Source: JAGQOZ01 sp041399205 (GTDB lineage: Bacteria > Planctomycetota > Planctomycetia > Pirellulales > Pirellulaceae). From it: a stretch of DNA of 9,620 nt. The notes beneath the pieces are model-generated. The model did not search any database and was not told the origin of the DNA. It worked only from the letters and a program-made list of their open reading frames with translations. Within the stretch, counting starts at the first letter, position 1; every line of letters starts with the position of its first letter. Below, piece by piece: positions 1-9,075 of the stretch. The stretch covers positions 1 to 9,620 of the forward strand of contig JAWKTK010000049.1 of assembly GCA_041399205.1 (NCBI GenBank). The letters run 5' to 3'. A program made the translations under genes and the position numbers.

Positions 1-164
1 TGCTCCCCAGATGCATACCACTGAAACCCGTAAACAACCTCTAACGTAAAACGTACGCTGCAAACCGAACGGACGCGTTGACACGACTGAAAGAAAACCT
101 TGATTTGCGTTTAGGAACGTTCTTCTCCGACGCGCAAAATCGCTTGCAACGATCGCGATACCCG

Positions 165-197
165 TCTTGAACCACTCTTGAACACCTCTTGAAGGTG
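165..197. repeat. Three tandem 11-bp direct repeats
   Basis: Three adjacent 11-base units (165-175, 176-186, 187-197) all begin TCTTGAA; the first two differ only in the order of the last bases. The period is close to one helical turn, as in binding sites of dimeric or tandem response regulators. They lie just beyond the terminator of the S46 gene, so they may serve a gene to the left of the window. No regulator can be named; a chance repeat is possible. Confidence 0.4.
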
Positions 198-203
198 ATG
201 CGC

Positions 204-231
204 AAAAAGAAAGCACTCGATTTTCGAGTGC
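204..231 (-). terminator. Rho-independent terminator of the S46 peptidase unit
   Basis: A perfect 8-bp stem (213-220 with 224-231, GCACTCGA/TCGAGTGC) with a 3-base loop is followed, read leftward on the minus strand, by TTTCTTTTT (212 down to 204). It begins 29 bases after the stop codon of the S46 gene, as expected for its transcript end. Confidence 0.85.
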
Positions 232-259
232 GGAAGGGAAAAGACGACAGGTAAATTTT

Positions 260-2311
260 TCAGCGTCCGATGCGATTCGCCAGATCCTTGGCGTCGTAGA
301 TGTTGGTCAATGCTTCGACAAGTGCGGCCGCATGCACGCAGACCGCTCGACCTTGTTCGTCTGAATAGAAAAAGTCAGACGTCAATGACTGAATATTGCC
401 ATCAAAAATCACGCCCACCAATTCTCCTTGGCGATTGACCACCGGACTTCCCGAATTTCCGCCAATAATATCGGCCGTACAAACAAAGTTCAGCGGCGTG
501 GCAAGTTGAATTTTGTCTTTGTGCGTATGCCATGATTCCGGCAGTTGCCAATCGCCTTCTGCGTCGTGTGCAGCTTCATGCTCGAAGGCACCGCCCATAC
601 TTGTCTGAAATGGAATCTCGACGCCATCTTCTTGATAACCTCGCACAGCACCAAAAGCCAAACGCAAGGTGAAGGTTGCATCCGGATAATTCGTATCTCC
701 TTGAATGGCGACACCTGCTTCCGTAATCCGCGCATACGCTTGGCGTTCCCGTTCCGAAAGCTCTTCGCGGATTTCTCTTAATCGCCGATATTCTTCGTTT
801 AGACTCAGCGCCAATTGAACCATGGGATCGTTGCTGTTGGCCAATTCGCCCGCGTCTTGCCCGGCAATTTCTTGGCGAACCGGAATGTCCGCCAAACGAG
901 TGCCGTTGATCAAGTCAGCTGCTCGATCACGAGGACTCTTGCCATCTAGAACCTTTTGTGCGAATTCACTATCAGCGCCGCGTTCTTCCAAGAGCTGAGC
1001 GATCGCGTCGGCCAGCTTCACGGTTTCCAAATCGGGATAGATGGGTGCCGAAGAATAGAGGTCTTGTTCGAGCGATTCACGAGCCGAATCGCGGAATTCG
1101 CGCAGCCGTTCATCGCTGGGCTTCTGGTCTTCTTGCAGCATCAAGACTAATGTTTCGGCAATTTCGTACAGTCGTGAAGATCGAGCAAAGCTGGCGTTTT
1201 GTTTCAGCAGTTCCGTATTGCGTTGTTGGATGTCGGCAACTTCGTCCCAGGCTTGCCGTAACGTTGCTGCGTTGGGCAAAGTGGCCACCTGAGTCAATAA
1301 GTCTTGCTCTTGTTGTTGTTTGGCGTTCAGAAACGCGGGGTTCTGCAAACCCTGCAACATACCGGTGTACGCTTTCCTGGCGTTCTGGATACCAAACAAT
1401 TCATCTCTTGCTCGCCGCTTTTGCTCAGGACCTTCAAAACCATATTGCTGCAACAAAATTTCGCGTCGGCGCAGTGAATCCAAGACGTGCGGCAACCGAG
1501 TGTCTCGCAAGTATTTCAGAGCGGACACGGTAAAGATGCGCTGAGTGCGTCCGGGGTTGCCGGAAACAAAGACAAGATCTCCATCGGCGACGCCTTCATT
1601 GGCGTAACGCAGGAAGTGGTCGATCTTGGCTGGCTTGCCGTCTTCGTAAACTCGAAACAGCGCCACATCCAAACAATACCGCGGATATTCAAAGTTGTCT
1701 GCATCGCCACCAAAGAACGCCGCTTTGGTTTCTGGCGCCCAAACCAAACGCACGTCGGTGTATTTTTTGTAGCGATACAAATGATATTTGGCGCCGCCGA
1801 ACAGCGTGATCACATCCGAACGCAATCCCGTTTGTTCCAGCGATTCGGCTTCAATCTGAGCCATCGCGGCGCGTCTCGCTTTCGCGGCGTCCGCAGTGGA
1901 TAAATTTGAATCGACCGCTTGGTTAACGCGATCCGTGACGTCCTGAATAGACACCAGCTGGTTCAATTCCAAATCGGGTGTCTTGAGTTCGTCTTGCCAT
2001 GTTTTGGCCAAAAAGCCGTTGACCATGTAATTGGCGTCGGGTGTCGAAAGCTTTTGCAGCGTGTCCGAAGCAACGTGATGATTTGTCAGCACCAAGCCAT
2101 CGCTGGAAACAAACGACGCGGAACCGCCCGAATTAAATCGGACCGACGAGAGCATTAAGTGTTGAATCCAGTCTTCATTCGCTTGAAATTGATAGCGTTG
2201 TTGAAGCTGGTCGACCGGAAGTTGATTAAATAGCCACATCCCTTCATCGGCGCGAAGAGATGCGAAGCCAGACAATAGGAAGCACAAGCCGATGACACAA
2301 CGCCGAACCAT
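260..2311 (-). CDS. S46 family dipeptidyl-peptidase, DPP7-like, exported
   Basis: This is a serine exopeptidase of MEROPS family S46 that removes dipeptides from the N-terminus of peptides, normally outside the cytoplasm. With the ATG at 2311 it has 683 residues, typical of the family. Residues 1-21 form a signal peptide (basic MVRRC, hydrophobic core, cleavage likely after SLRA). The chymotrypsin-like triad is visible: His79 in TNHHV, Asp215 in the CLDVALF segment after GGDADN, and Ser620 in GGNSGSPV. Eighteen residues after the serine is Gly638 (FDGN); in the family, glycine here goes with DPP7-type preference for hydrophobic residues, whereas DPP11 has arginine. The frame is open to a TTG at 2350, but that start would put 13 polar residues before the signal peptide, so the ATG is preferred. 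It follows the glutamate-synthase-like gene by 59 bp on the same strand and is probably cotranscribed with it. Confidence 0.93.
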   Translation of the reverse strand: MVRRCVIGLCFLLSGFASLRADEGMWLFNQLPVDQLQQRYQFQANEDWIQHLMLSSVRFNSGGSASFVSSDGLVLTNHHVASDTLQKLSTPDANYMVNGFLAKTWQDELKTPDLELNQLVSIQDVTDRVNQAVDSNLSTADAAKARRAAMAQIEAESLEQTGLRSDVITLFGGAKYHLYRYKKYTDVRLVWAPETKAAFFGGDADNFEYPRYCLDVALFRVYEDGKPAKIDHFLRYANEGVADGDLVFVSGNPGRTQRIFTVSALKYLRDTRLPHVLDSLRRREILLQQYGFEGPEQKRRARDELFGIQNARKAYTGMLQGLQNPAFLNAKQQQEQDLLTQVATLPNAATLRQAWDEVADIQQRNTELLKQNASFARSSRLYEIAETLVLMLQEDQKPSDERLREFRDSARESLEQDLYSSAPIYPDLETVKLADAIAQLLEERGADSEFAQKVLDGKSPRDRAADLINGTRLADIPVRQEIAGQDAGELANSNDPMVQLALSLNEEYRRLREIREELSERERQAYARITEAGVAIQGDTNYPDATFTLRLAFGAVRGYQEDGVEIPFQTSMGGAFEHEAAHDAEGDWQLPESWHTHKDKIQLATPLNFVCTADIIGGNSGSPVVNRQGELVGVIFDGNIQSLTSDFFYSDEQGRAVCVHAAALVEALTNIYDAKDLANRIGR

Positions 2312-2370
2312 AAATCTGCACTTTCTGCGAATAGGGGAAATGGTGACCAAGGTCCAGCGAAGTGGTTTCG

Positions 2371-3894
2371 CTAACCGGCGGCCGATTCCGTCAAACGTTT
2401 AATCTGTTCCTGATCTTGGGCCGAAGGGAGGCCCCAGCCGTCTTCATAGCCAAAGCATGTTGCAGCACTTTTCGCTCCAAACGATTCGTCCAAGATATCA
2501 AAGTCTTTAGCCGTTACCAGCGCCGGATGTTCCACTCCGCACGCATGAGAAAGTTGAGTCAACTCCTTACGAAGTGTACTCACGTAGTTGGCAAGCCTTT
2601 CCGCCTTCAAATCCGGATGAAGTCCTTTGGTCAGCCATTTGTTCTGCGTGGCAACGCCGGCAGGGCAATGACCAGTGTGACAGCGTTGAGCTTGAATGCA
2701 GCCAATGGCCAGCATACCTTCTCGGCCTACGTTAATCATGTCGCAACCCAGCGCCATGGCAAACAATCCGCTCTCCGGAAAACCTAGCTTGCCGGATCCG
2801 ATAAAGACGATTCGTTCATGGAGTCCTTGTCGCACAAACTCCGGATAGACTCGAGCAAACGCCAACTTAAATGGTAACGCCACGTGGTCTGAAAATGCCA
2901 GCGGAGCTGCGCCGGTGCCTCCTTCGCCACCGTCAATGGTAATAAAATCGACACTTCGTCCGCTCGACGCGATTTGCCCAGCCAAGTCTTGCCAGAATCT
3001 GGATTCGCCCACGGCTGACTTAATACCGATCGGCAAGCCAGAAAGATCGGCCAGTCGTTCCACAAAGTCCAGCAACTGATCGACGTTACTGAATTCCGCG
3101 TGCGAACTGGGACTGGCGCAGTCTTTTCCCACCGGGATGCCTCGGATTCTGGCAATCTGTGGCGTGACCTTGGCCGCAGGTAGCAGGCCACCCAAACCCG
3201 GTTTGGCTCCTTGAGAAAGTTTGACTTCGACGGCGCGAATGGAATTCGCTTGGACCACGTCGACGAATTTCTTTTCGTCAAATCGCCCCTGTTCGTTGCG
3301 GCAACCGAAGTATCCCGTTCCCAGCTGCCAAATCAAATCACCGCCGTGTTGATGGTATTCGGAAACGCCTCCTTCGCCCGTGTTGTGCAAACAGTTGGCA
3401 GCATGGCAGCCTCGGTTAATCGCTTCGACCGCCGCGCCGCTGAGCGAACCAAAGCTCATGGCTGATAGATTCACAATGGACGATGGCCGAAACGCATGCT
3501 TACGTTGGCGGTGTTGTCCCATCACCTTGGCGCAAGGCAACGGATGCTGACCGTTCGAAGTTACTTTGCTTAAAGGAAACGCGGCGTGCTTCAGAATCAA
3601 ATAATTGGGCGACATTTCCAAGTCGTTGTCGGTCCCAAAGCCAAAGTAATTATTCTCTTTCTTGGATGACGCATAAACCCAGCGCCGCTGGTCTCGGCTG
3701 AACGGACGCTCTTCATCGTTGTTGGTGACAATGTATTGTCGCAGCTCGGGCCCGATGGCTTCCAGCCAATAGCGAAAATGTCCAATGATGGGAAAGTTAT
3801 GAATGATGGCATGTTTTTTTTGCAAAATGTCAATCACCGCCCAACCGACTAAGACGGCGACAGTGCAAATCAACACGGTTTGCCAATTCAGCAT
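2371..3894 (-). CDS. FMN-binding glutamate synthase family protein, membrane-anchored
   Basis: At 507 residues this corresponds to the FMN/iron-sulfur synthase domain of the glutamate synthase large subunit, without the glutaminase and C-terminal domains. Residues about 4-24 form one transmembrane helix, so it is probably anchored with the catalytic part in the cytoplasm. Family motifs are SAMSFGSLSG (144-153), NTGEGG (171-176), KLSQGAKPGLGG (225-236), IDGGEGGTGAAP (320-331) and IGSGKLG. Cys399, Cys405 and Cys410 have the CX5CX4C spacing of the 3Fe-4S site in GltB. Stand-alone proteins of this family are often annotated as glutamate synthases, but the ammonia source, electron donor and true reaction are unknown. 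The ATG at 3894 is fixed by a strong ribosome binding site six bases upstream. It is first in a leftward unit with the S46 peptidase. Confidence 0.9.
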   Translation of the reverse strand: MLNWQTVLICTVAVLVGWAVIDILQKKHAIIHNFPIIGHFRYWLEAIGPELRQYIVTNNDEERPFSRDQRRWVYASSKKENNYFGFGTDNDLEMSPNYLILKHAAFPLSKVTSNGQHPLPCAKVMGQHRQRKHAFRPSSIVNLSAMSFGSLSGAAVEAINRGCHAANCLHNTGEGGVSEYHQHGGDLIWQLGTGYFGCRNEQGRFDEKKFVDVVQANSIRAVEVKLSQGAKPGLGGLLPAAKVTPQIARIRGIPVGKDCASPSSHAEFSNVDQLLDFVERLADLSGLPIGIKSAVGESRFWQDLAGQIASSGRSVDFITIDGGEGGTGAAPLAFSDHVALPFKLAFARVYPEFVRQGLHERIVFIGSGKLGFPESGLFAMALGCDMINVGREGMLAIGCIQAQRCHTGHCPAGVATQNKWLTKGLHPDLKAERLANYVSTLRKELTQLSHACGVEHPALVTAKDFDILDESFGAKSAATCFGYEDGWGLPSAQDQEQIKRLTESAAG

Positions 3895-3900
3895 CTTCGT

Positions 3901-3908
3901 TCACCTCC
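3901..3908 (-). promoter_or_regulatory. Shine-Dalgarno site of the glutamate-synthase-like gene
   Basis: On the minus strand GGAGGTGA lies six bases before the ATG at 3894. It is a near-perfect anti-16S match and settles the start. The dehydrogenase gene on the other strand has no such site. Confidence 0.85.
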
Positions 3909-3996
3909 AGTTTCAGAAACCGAACAATGTAACGTAATTCAAACGGTTCGACTATTCGGACCATCGAGTCAGCCTGCACGAACGCATGGGATTCGG

Positions 3997-4002
3997 TATA
4001 AT
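3997..4002 (+). promoter_or_regulatory. Candidate -10 box (TATAAT) for the sugar dehydrogenase unit
   Basis: A perfect TATAAT lies in the divergent intergenic region, about 100 bases before the preferred start at 4106. No good -35 is seen at the usual distance (CTGCAC at 17-base spacing is poor). If used, transcription would begin near 4009, downstream of the in-frame ATG at 3986, which argues for the later start. Confidence 0.45.
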
Positions 4003-4105
4003 CCGGCGTTGGACTGGTTCAAACGATGTCGGTGCTTCGCTCCAGTCCGCCTTCCCACCTCACTGCTGCTTGCCAGCTCCTGCCGCTTTTTCGAAATACC
4101 TTCCT

Positions 4106-6868
4106 ATGCTTGATCCTGGTTCTGCTTGCCGATGCATCATCGGTTTGTTGGTTGTTTTGACCCGTTGCTCAGTCGCTTACTGCGAAGCGTACGATCCCGA
4201 TCGCTTTGAAGTCACCGTGCTCCAGACCGGCCTTGTGCGGCCCATGGAATTGGACGTCGCCGATGACGGAACCGTCTTTTGGATCGAACTCGATGGCCGA
4301 CTCCGTTGTTTGCCACCCAACACCGCCGAACCAAAAACGTTGGCCGAATTGAACGTCACTACCGAACAAGAAAATGGCTTAATTGGTTTGGCCTTGGATC
4401 CCCACTTTGCGCAAAACGGTTTTGTGTTCCTGCAATATTCTCCGCCTGACTTTTCCGGACAACACATCAGTCGTTTTCACCTGAACGGCAACCGATTGGA
4501 TCTTGATTCGGAAAAGCTGCTGCTCAAGTATGAAGAACAACGCCGCGAATGCTGTCATCACGCTGGATCGCTGGAATTCGGTCCCAATGGACTATTGTTC
4601 GTCGGCACTGGCGACAACACGCATCCCGGAGGCGATTCGCAAGGATACGCGCCGATTGACGAACGCCCTGACCAAGAACCGTACGATGCGCAAAAGTCGG
4701 CATCCAATTCGCAAAGCTACAACGGAAAAGTATTGCGAATCAAACCGCTGCCGGATGGTTCGTATCAAATCCCCGCCGGCAATCTGTTTTCGAATCCAGA
4801 CCAAGGCCGACCGGAAATCTACGTCATGGGATGTCGCAACCCTTGGCGCATCAGCGTGGATGCCGTTACGGGGCATCTGTACTGGGGTGACGTGGGGCCC
4901 GACGCGGGCGGCGATGGACCACGAGGCTCGCGCGGATACGACGAAATCAATCAAGCTCGGCAAGCCGGCAATTTTGGCTGGCCCTACTTCATTGGCAACA
5001 ATCGACCGTATCATGATGTCGACTTTGCCACGGGCGATATTGGTCCCGAGTTTGATCCTGCGAAGCCAGAAAATCATTCACCCAACAACACGGGAATTTC
5101 GCTGTTGCCTCCCGCTGTGCCGGCGTTCATCTATTATCCCTACGCGGATTCGCCTGAATTTCCCGAACTGGGTAGCGGAGGTCGTACGGCGTGCGCGGGG
5201 CCAGTCTATTATTTTGACCAAGCGAACACATCCGCCACACGATTTCCGTCGCACTTCCATCGAACTTTGTTCATTTACGAATGGACTCGGCACTGGATCC
5301 AAGCGGTCCATCTGGACGAACAATATCAGGTCGATTCGATCGAGCGTTTCTTGCCGAATCACGCGTTCGCTCGTCCCATCGACATGGTCTTTGGTCGCAA
5401 CGGATCGTTGTATGTGCTGGAGTACGGCGATACTTGGGGCGTCAACCAGAACGCACGCTTGGTGCGAATCGACTACATTCGCGGTAATCGTTCGCCGGTG
5501 GCCCAAGCGTCCGCCACAAACAACATTGGTCGCCATCCGTTGACGGTGGCGTTCTCCAGTGCAGGATCATTCGATCCAGACCGAGACGACGTACTGGAAT
5601 ACCGCTGGACGTCTTTCCGGTCCACAGACTCGTCCGATCAATCGAACGGAACGGATAAGTCGTCCGTGAATTCGTACGCACGCCAAGTCATTTCTGATCA
5701 AGCAAACCCGACGGTAACCTTTGATCAGCCGGGCGTGTACAACGTGGAATTGACCGTGACCGATTCGCACGGAGCGTCACGATCGTCAACCGTTCCAGTG
5801 TTGGTTGGAAATTCGCCGCCAAAGTTGACATTTGCCTACCCGCAAGACGGCGATTTCTTTCCGCCAACCGGATCGATTGACTATCAATTGCAGGTTACGG
5901 ACCAAGAAGATGGTTCCAATGACGAAGCTGCCGTCCAGCAATTCGATTTGGAATTCATCGCCTCGGAAGCCGTTAACCGCACGACAACCAATATCCGTTT
6001 ACTGAGCGGCCCGATACAAGCGGACGACGCCGACCAGGGTCCGCCTGGATTGCAATTGATGAAAGCCAGCGATTGCTTTAACTGCCACGCCGTCCAGCAG
6101 AAACGAGTAGGTCCGCCGTTGCTGGAGGTGGCCAACAAGTATCGCCATCAACCAGACGCGTTGGCAAAATCGGTGGAACGAGTTCGTTTGGGGTCGACCG
6201 GTGTTTGGGGCAAGGTGCCGATGATACCTCACGCTCAACATACCGACGACGAAATCCAAGAAATGGTGCGTTGGGTCTATTCATTGGAGCCCGATTCGGC
6301 GGTGATTGTGTCACCCGGATTTGTCAATTCAGTAGATATTGGCACACCGAAAAAAACGATCAGCCACATTCAATTGGTGGCGAACTATCAAGACGGCGGT
6401 TCGCGCTGGGCACCACCGATCGATGTCAGCCAACGCGTAACGCTGCGAAACCCTAAACTGGAAGCCGAATATGCCGATGAAATACACGGGCCGATGTTGT
6501 TAGACAGCCAAGCGGCCAGTAACGCAAAATTCGCGGGTGCCATCAATCACGGACATTACCTGCGATTTGCTGCGTTAAACTTTGCGGCCATTGAAAGCAT
6601 GGAACTGCACGTCGCATCAGCCGGCGCAGGTGGTTCTATCCAACTGCGGATTGATGCCGTGGACGGGCCGGTCGTTGGTTCGACAGAAATCAACGTGAAT
6701 GGCCATTGGGAAGAATTTTATTCGCTGAAAGTGCCCATCTCGCCGACAATCGGAACGCACGACTTGTTTGTCGTGTTCGCGCATCCCACACATGCCGGAG
6801 GCCTGATGAATCTGGATCGAATCGACTGTAAACTGAAAGAAGTTGACCACCCACAATACGGTGAATAA
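4106..6868 (+). CDS. Exported PQQ-type sugar dehydrogenase with PKD, cytochrome c and CBM6-like regions
   Basis: The 920-residue protein is modular. Residues 1 to about 28 are a signal peptide. About 30-460 is a glucose/sorbosone dehydrogenase-type beta-propeller (motifs NGLIGLALDP, HHAGSLEFGPNGLLFVGTGDN in part, GKVLRI, NPWRISVD, GNFGWP). About 463-568 is a PKD domain (SFDPD and PGVYNVELTVTDSHG). A short linker leads to a class I cytochrome c with the haem motif CFNCH (Cys657, Cys660, His661) and probable distal ligand Met706. About 780-918 resembles a family 6 carbohydrate-binding module. In the family, the propeller oxidises sugars with PQQ; the attached haem would accept the electrons and the last domain would hold substrate. 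Substrate and cofactor are inferred. The frame is open to an ATG at 3986, but 4106 is chosen because the signal peptide starts there and the TATAAT lies between the two. No Shine-Dalgarno site is seen. The Gfo/Idh/MocA gene follows 64 bp downstream. Confidence 0.88.
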   Translation: MLDPGSACRCIIGLLVVLTRCSVAYCEAYDPDRFEVTVLQTGLVRPMELDVADDGTVFWIELDGRLRCLPPNTAEPKTLAELNVTTEQENGLIGLALDPHFAQNGFVFLQYSPPDFSGQHISRFHLNGNRLDLDSEKLLLKYEEQRRECCHHAGSLEFGPNGLLFVGTGDNTHPGGDSQGYAPIDERPDQEPYDAQKSASNSQSYNGKVLRIKPLPDGSYQIPAGNLFSNPDQGRPEIYVMGCRNPWRISVDAVTGHLYWGDVGPDAGGDGPRGSRGYDEINQARQAGNFGWPYFIGNNRPYHDVDFATGDIGPEFDPAKPENHSPNNTGISLLPPAVPAFIYYPYADSPEFPELGSGGRTACAGPVYYFDQANTSATRFPSHFHRTLFIYEWTRHWIQAVHLDEQYQVDSIERFLPNHAFARPIDMVFGRNGSLYVLEYGDTWGVNQNARLVRIDYIRGNRSPVAQASATNNIGRHPLTVAFSSAGSFDPDRDDVLEYRWTSFRSTDSSDQSNGTDKSSVNSYARQVISDQANPTVTFDQPGVYNVELTVTDSHGASRSSTVPVLVGNSPPKLTFAYPQDGDFFPPTGSIDYQLQVTDQEDGSNDEAAVQQFDLEFIASEAVNRTTTNIRLLSGPIQADDADQGPPGLQLMKASDCFNCHAVQQKRVGPPLLEVANKYRHQPDALAKSVERVRLGSTGVWGKVPMIPHAQHTDDEIQEMVRWVYSLEPDSAVIVSPGFVNSVDIGTPKKTISHIQLVANYQDGGSRWAPPIDVSQRVTLRNPKLEAEYADEIHGPMLLDSQAASNAKFAGAINHGHYLRFAALNFAAIESMELHVASAGAGGSIQLRIDAVDGPVVGSTEINVNGHWEEFYSLKVPISPTIGTHDLFVVFAHPTHAGGLMNLDRIDCKLKEVDHPQYGE

Positions 6869-6920
6869 CGTACGTGCCATGCGCGCGTTGTTTCGGCCGC
6901 TGAAAATTGACCTAAACCTC

Positions 6921-6926
6921 AAGGAG
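6921..6926 (+). promoter_or_regulatory. Shine-Dalgarno site of the Gfo/Idh/MocA gene
   Basis: AAGGAG lies six bases before the ATG at 6933. It selects this start over the in-frame ATG at 6843, which would overlap the previous gene and bury the Tat leader 30 residues inside the protein. Confidence 0.85.
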
Positions 6927-6932
6927 CTATTG

Positions 6933-8381
<1,449 letters not shown>

Positions 8382-8420
8382 CGCGAATCGCACCATCCGT
8401 GTCTTGTTCGCATACATTCC

Positions 8421-8468
8421 AACCACAAGCTCGTTCATTTCGTCCGAACCAGCTTGTGGTTTTTCTTT
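8421..8468 (+). terminator. Rho-independent terminator after the Gfo/Idh/MocA gene
   Basis: A perfect 11-bp stem (8421-8431 AACCACAAGCT with 8451-8461) continues, after one mismatch, into four more pairs (8433-8436 with 8446-8449). A T-rich tract, TTTTCTTTT, ends at 8468. It starts 40 bases after the stop codon. There is no T run on the opposite side, so it acts only rightward. Confidence 0.9.
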
Positions 8469-8491
8469 TGACCATCACAGGCAGATTCCTA

Positions 8492-8617
8492 GATGGACAG
8501 CGCCATGATTGGTTCGTATTTTCGCCTTCAGGTGGAAGGGTCTCTCGGTGCAATTTCCGCCTGAAGCCAGGACTATGAACGACTTGCGCTGGCGAAAACA
8601 ATGTGGCGCTGTCCAAC
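8492..8617. mobile_element. Putative MITE-like element, IS630/Tc1-type ends
   Basis: A 126-bp segment has 14-bp terminal inverted repeats (8492-8505 and 8604-8617, sharing TGGACAGCGCCA with one mismatch near the tip). It is flanked by TA on both sides (8490-8491, 8618-8619), each within a CTAG. Removing the element and one TA leaves a single CTAG, the preferred target of IS630-type transposases. Inside, a 12-bp inverted repeat (8526-8537 with 8555-8566, one T-G mismatch) and a shared TTTTCGCC near each end would let the whole element fold into a long hairpin. It codes for no transposase, so it would depend on one supplied elsewhere. A REP-like palindrome is the alternative. Confidence 0.55.
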
Positions 8618-8679
8618 TAGCTTCGCGTCGCGGTAACATGCTGCCACCAGCCACCGCGATATCAGAAGGGGCCTGCGTT

Positions 8680-8820
8680 TCATACCCATTTGCGTCGGCC
8701 GCCACCGGCGTAGCCGCTTGGAACGAACCAGATTCGACACTCGGCGTTCCCGTTAGGCAAACCGCAAAACAAACCCAACGTAACGAATACCAACAACCAC
8801 AGAAGGTTCCGTGAGTCCAC
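8680..8820 (-). CDS. Possible small secreted peptide downstream of hicB
   Basis: A GTG-started frame of 46 codons begins six bases after the hicB stop codon. Residues 1-26 look like a signal peptide: MDSRNLLWLLVFVTLGLFCG followed by LPNGNA, with cleavage likely after the final Ala. The remaining 20 residues (ECRIWFVP, then GGGRRKWV at the end) match nothing I recognise. The upstream sequence has only a weak GAGA-like ribosome binding site. Its place directly behind hicB suggests cotranscription. It could instead be the decayed start of a longer secreted protein, because another frame stays open past its stop. Confidence 0.3.
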   Translation of the reverse strand: MDSRNLLWLLVFVTLGLFCGLPNGNAECRIWFVPSGYAGGGRRKWV

Positions 8821-8826
8821 AGTTTC

Positions 8827-9075
8827 TCAGCGTGTCGTACTTTTATTGGTAATCGTGTTCGCCCAATCGTACCCTGATGTTGCTGGCGGCAGCGGTCGGC
8901 TTTCGGCTTCATACAGCTTGACCGTTTCTTCGACGATCTGGCAGAGCTCGGCGAAGACAGACTTTTCATCGTGCCCATGGCAGCCACCGTATAAGAGGCC
9001 AGGACAACTGCCGACAAAGCACTGATCGGCGTCAGACCATTCGACTATTTTTACGTATCTAGCGGCTGTATTCAT
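8827..9075 (-). CDS. hicB: HicB-like antitoxin
   Basis: This 82-residue protein has the HicB fold signature: the N-terminal strand RYVKIVEWSDADQCFVGSCPG in part (6-26), then a glycine-rich turn with YGGCHG, and the helix EKSVFAELCQIVEETVKLYE in which the family's regular pattern continues. It ends shortly after RPLPPATSG, without the C-terminal helix-turn-helix or ribbon-helix-helix of long HicB proteins, so any DNA binding by it is uncertain. In the family, HicB binds and blocks the HicA mRNA interferase. Its ATG overlaps the TGA of the reconstructed hicA (ATGA at 9075-9072), the usual coupled toxin-first order. It appears intact although its partner is frameshifted. Confidence 0.8.
   Translation of the reverse strand: MNTAARYVKIVEWSDADQCFVGSCPGLLYGGCHGHDEKSVFAELCQIVEETVKLYEAESRPLPPATSGYDWANTITNKSTTR

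Noticed and set aside
77..105. TTGACA with TGATTT 17 bases downstream as a rightward promoter
   Set aside because: The -35 is perfect but the -10 is poor, and a rightward transcript would run into genes on the opposite strand with no rightward gene to serve.
3986..4105. N-terminal extension of the dehydrogenase from the ATG at 3986
   Set aside because: It would place 40 residues before the signal peptide and would start upstream of the TATAAT at 3997-4002; no ribosome binding site supports it.
4503..5543. Plus-strand open frame of 346 codons inside the sugar dehydrogenase gene
   Set aside because: It is an out-of-frame reading of a clearly recognisable protein; the translation is rich in Arg, Thr and Ser with no motif.
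8628..8659. 7-bp inverted repeat TCGCGGT/ACCGCGA as a terminator for the hicAB unit
   Set aside because: The stem has an 18-base loop and no T run on the minus-strand side, so it is not a convincing terminator.
8475..9017. Long minus-strand open frame of 180 codons
   Set aside because: It runs through hicB in another frame and through the inverted-repeat element, has a cysteine- and arginine-rich composition without domain signs, and competes with a much better signal-peptide frame at 8680-8820.
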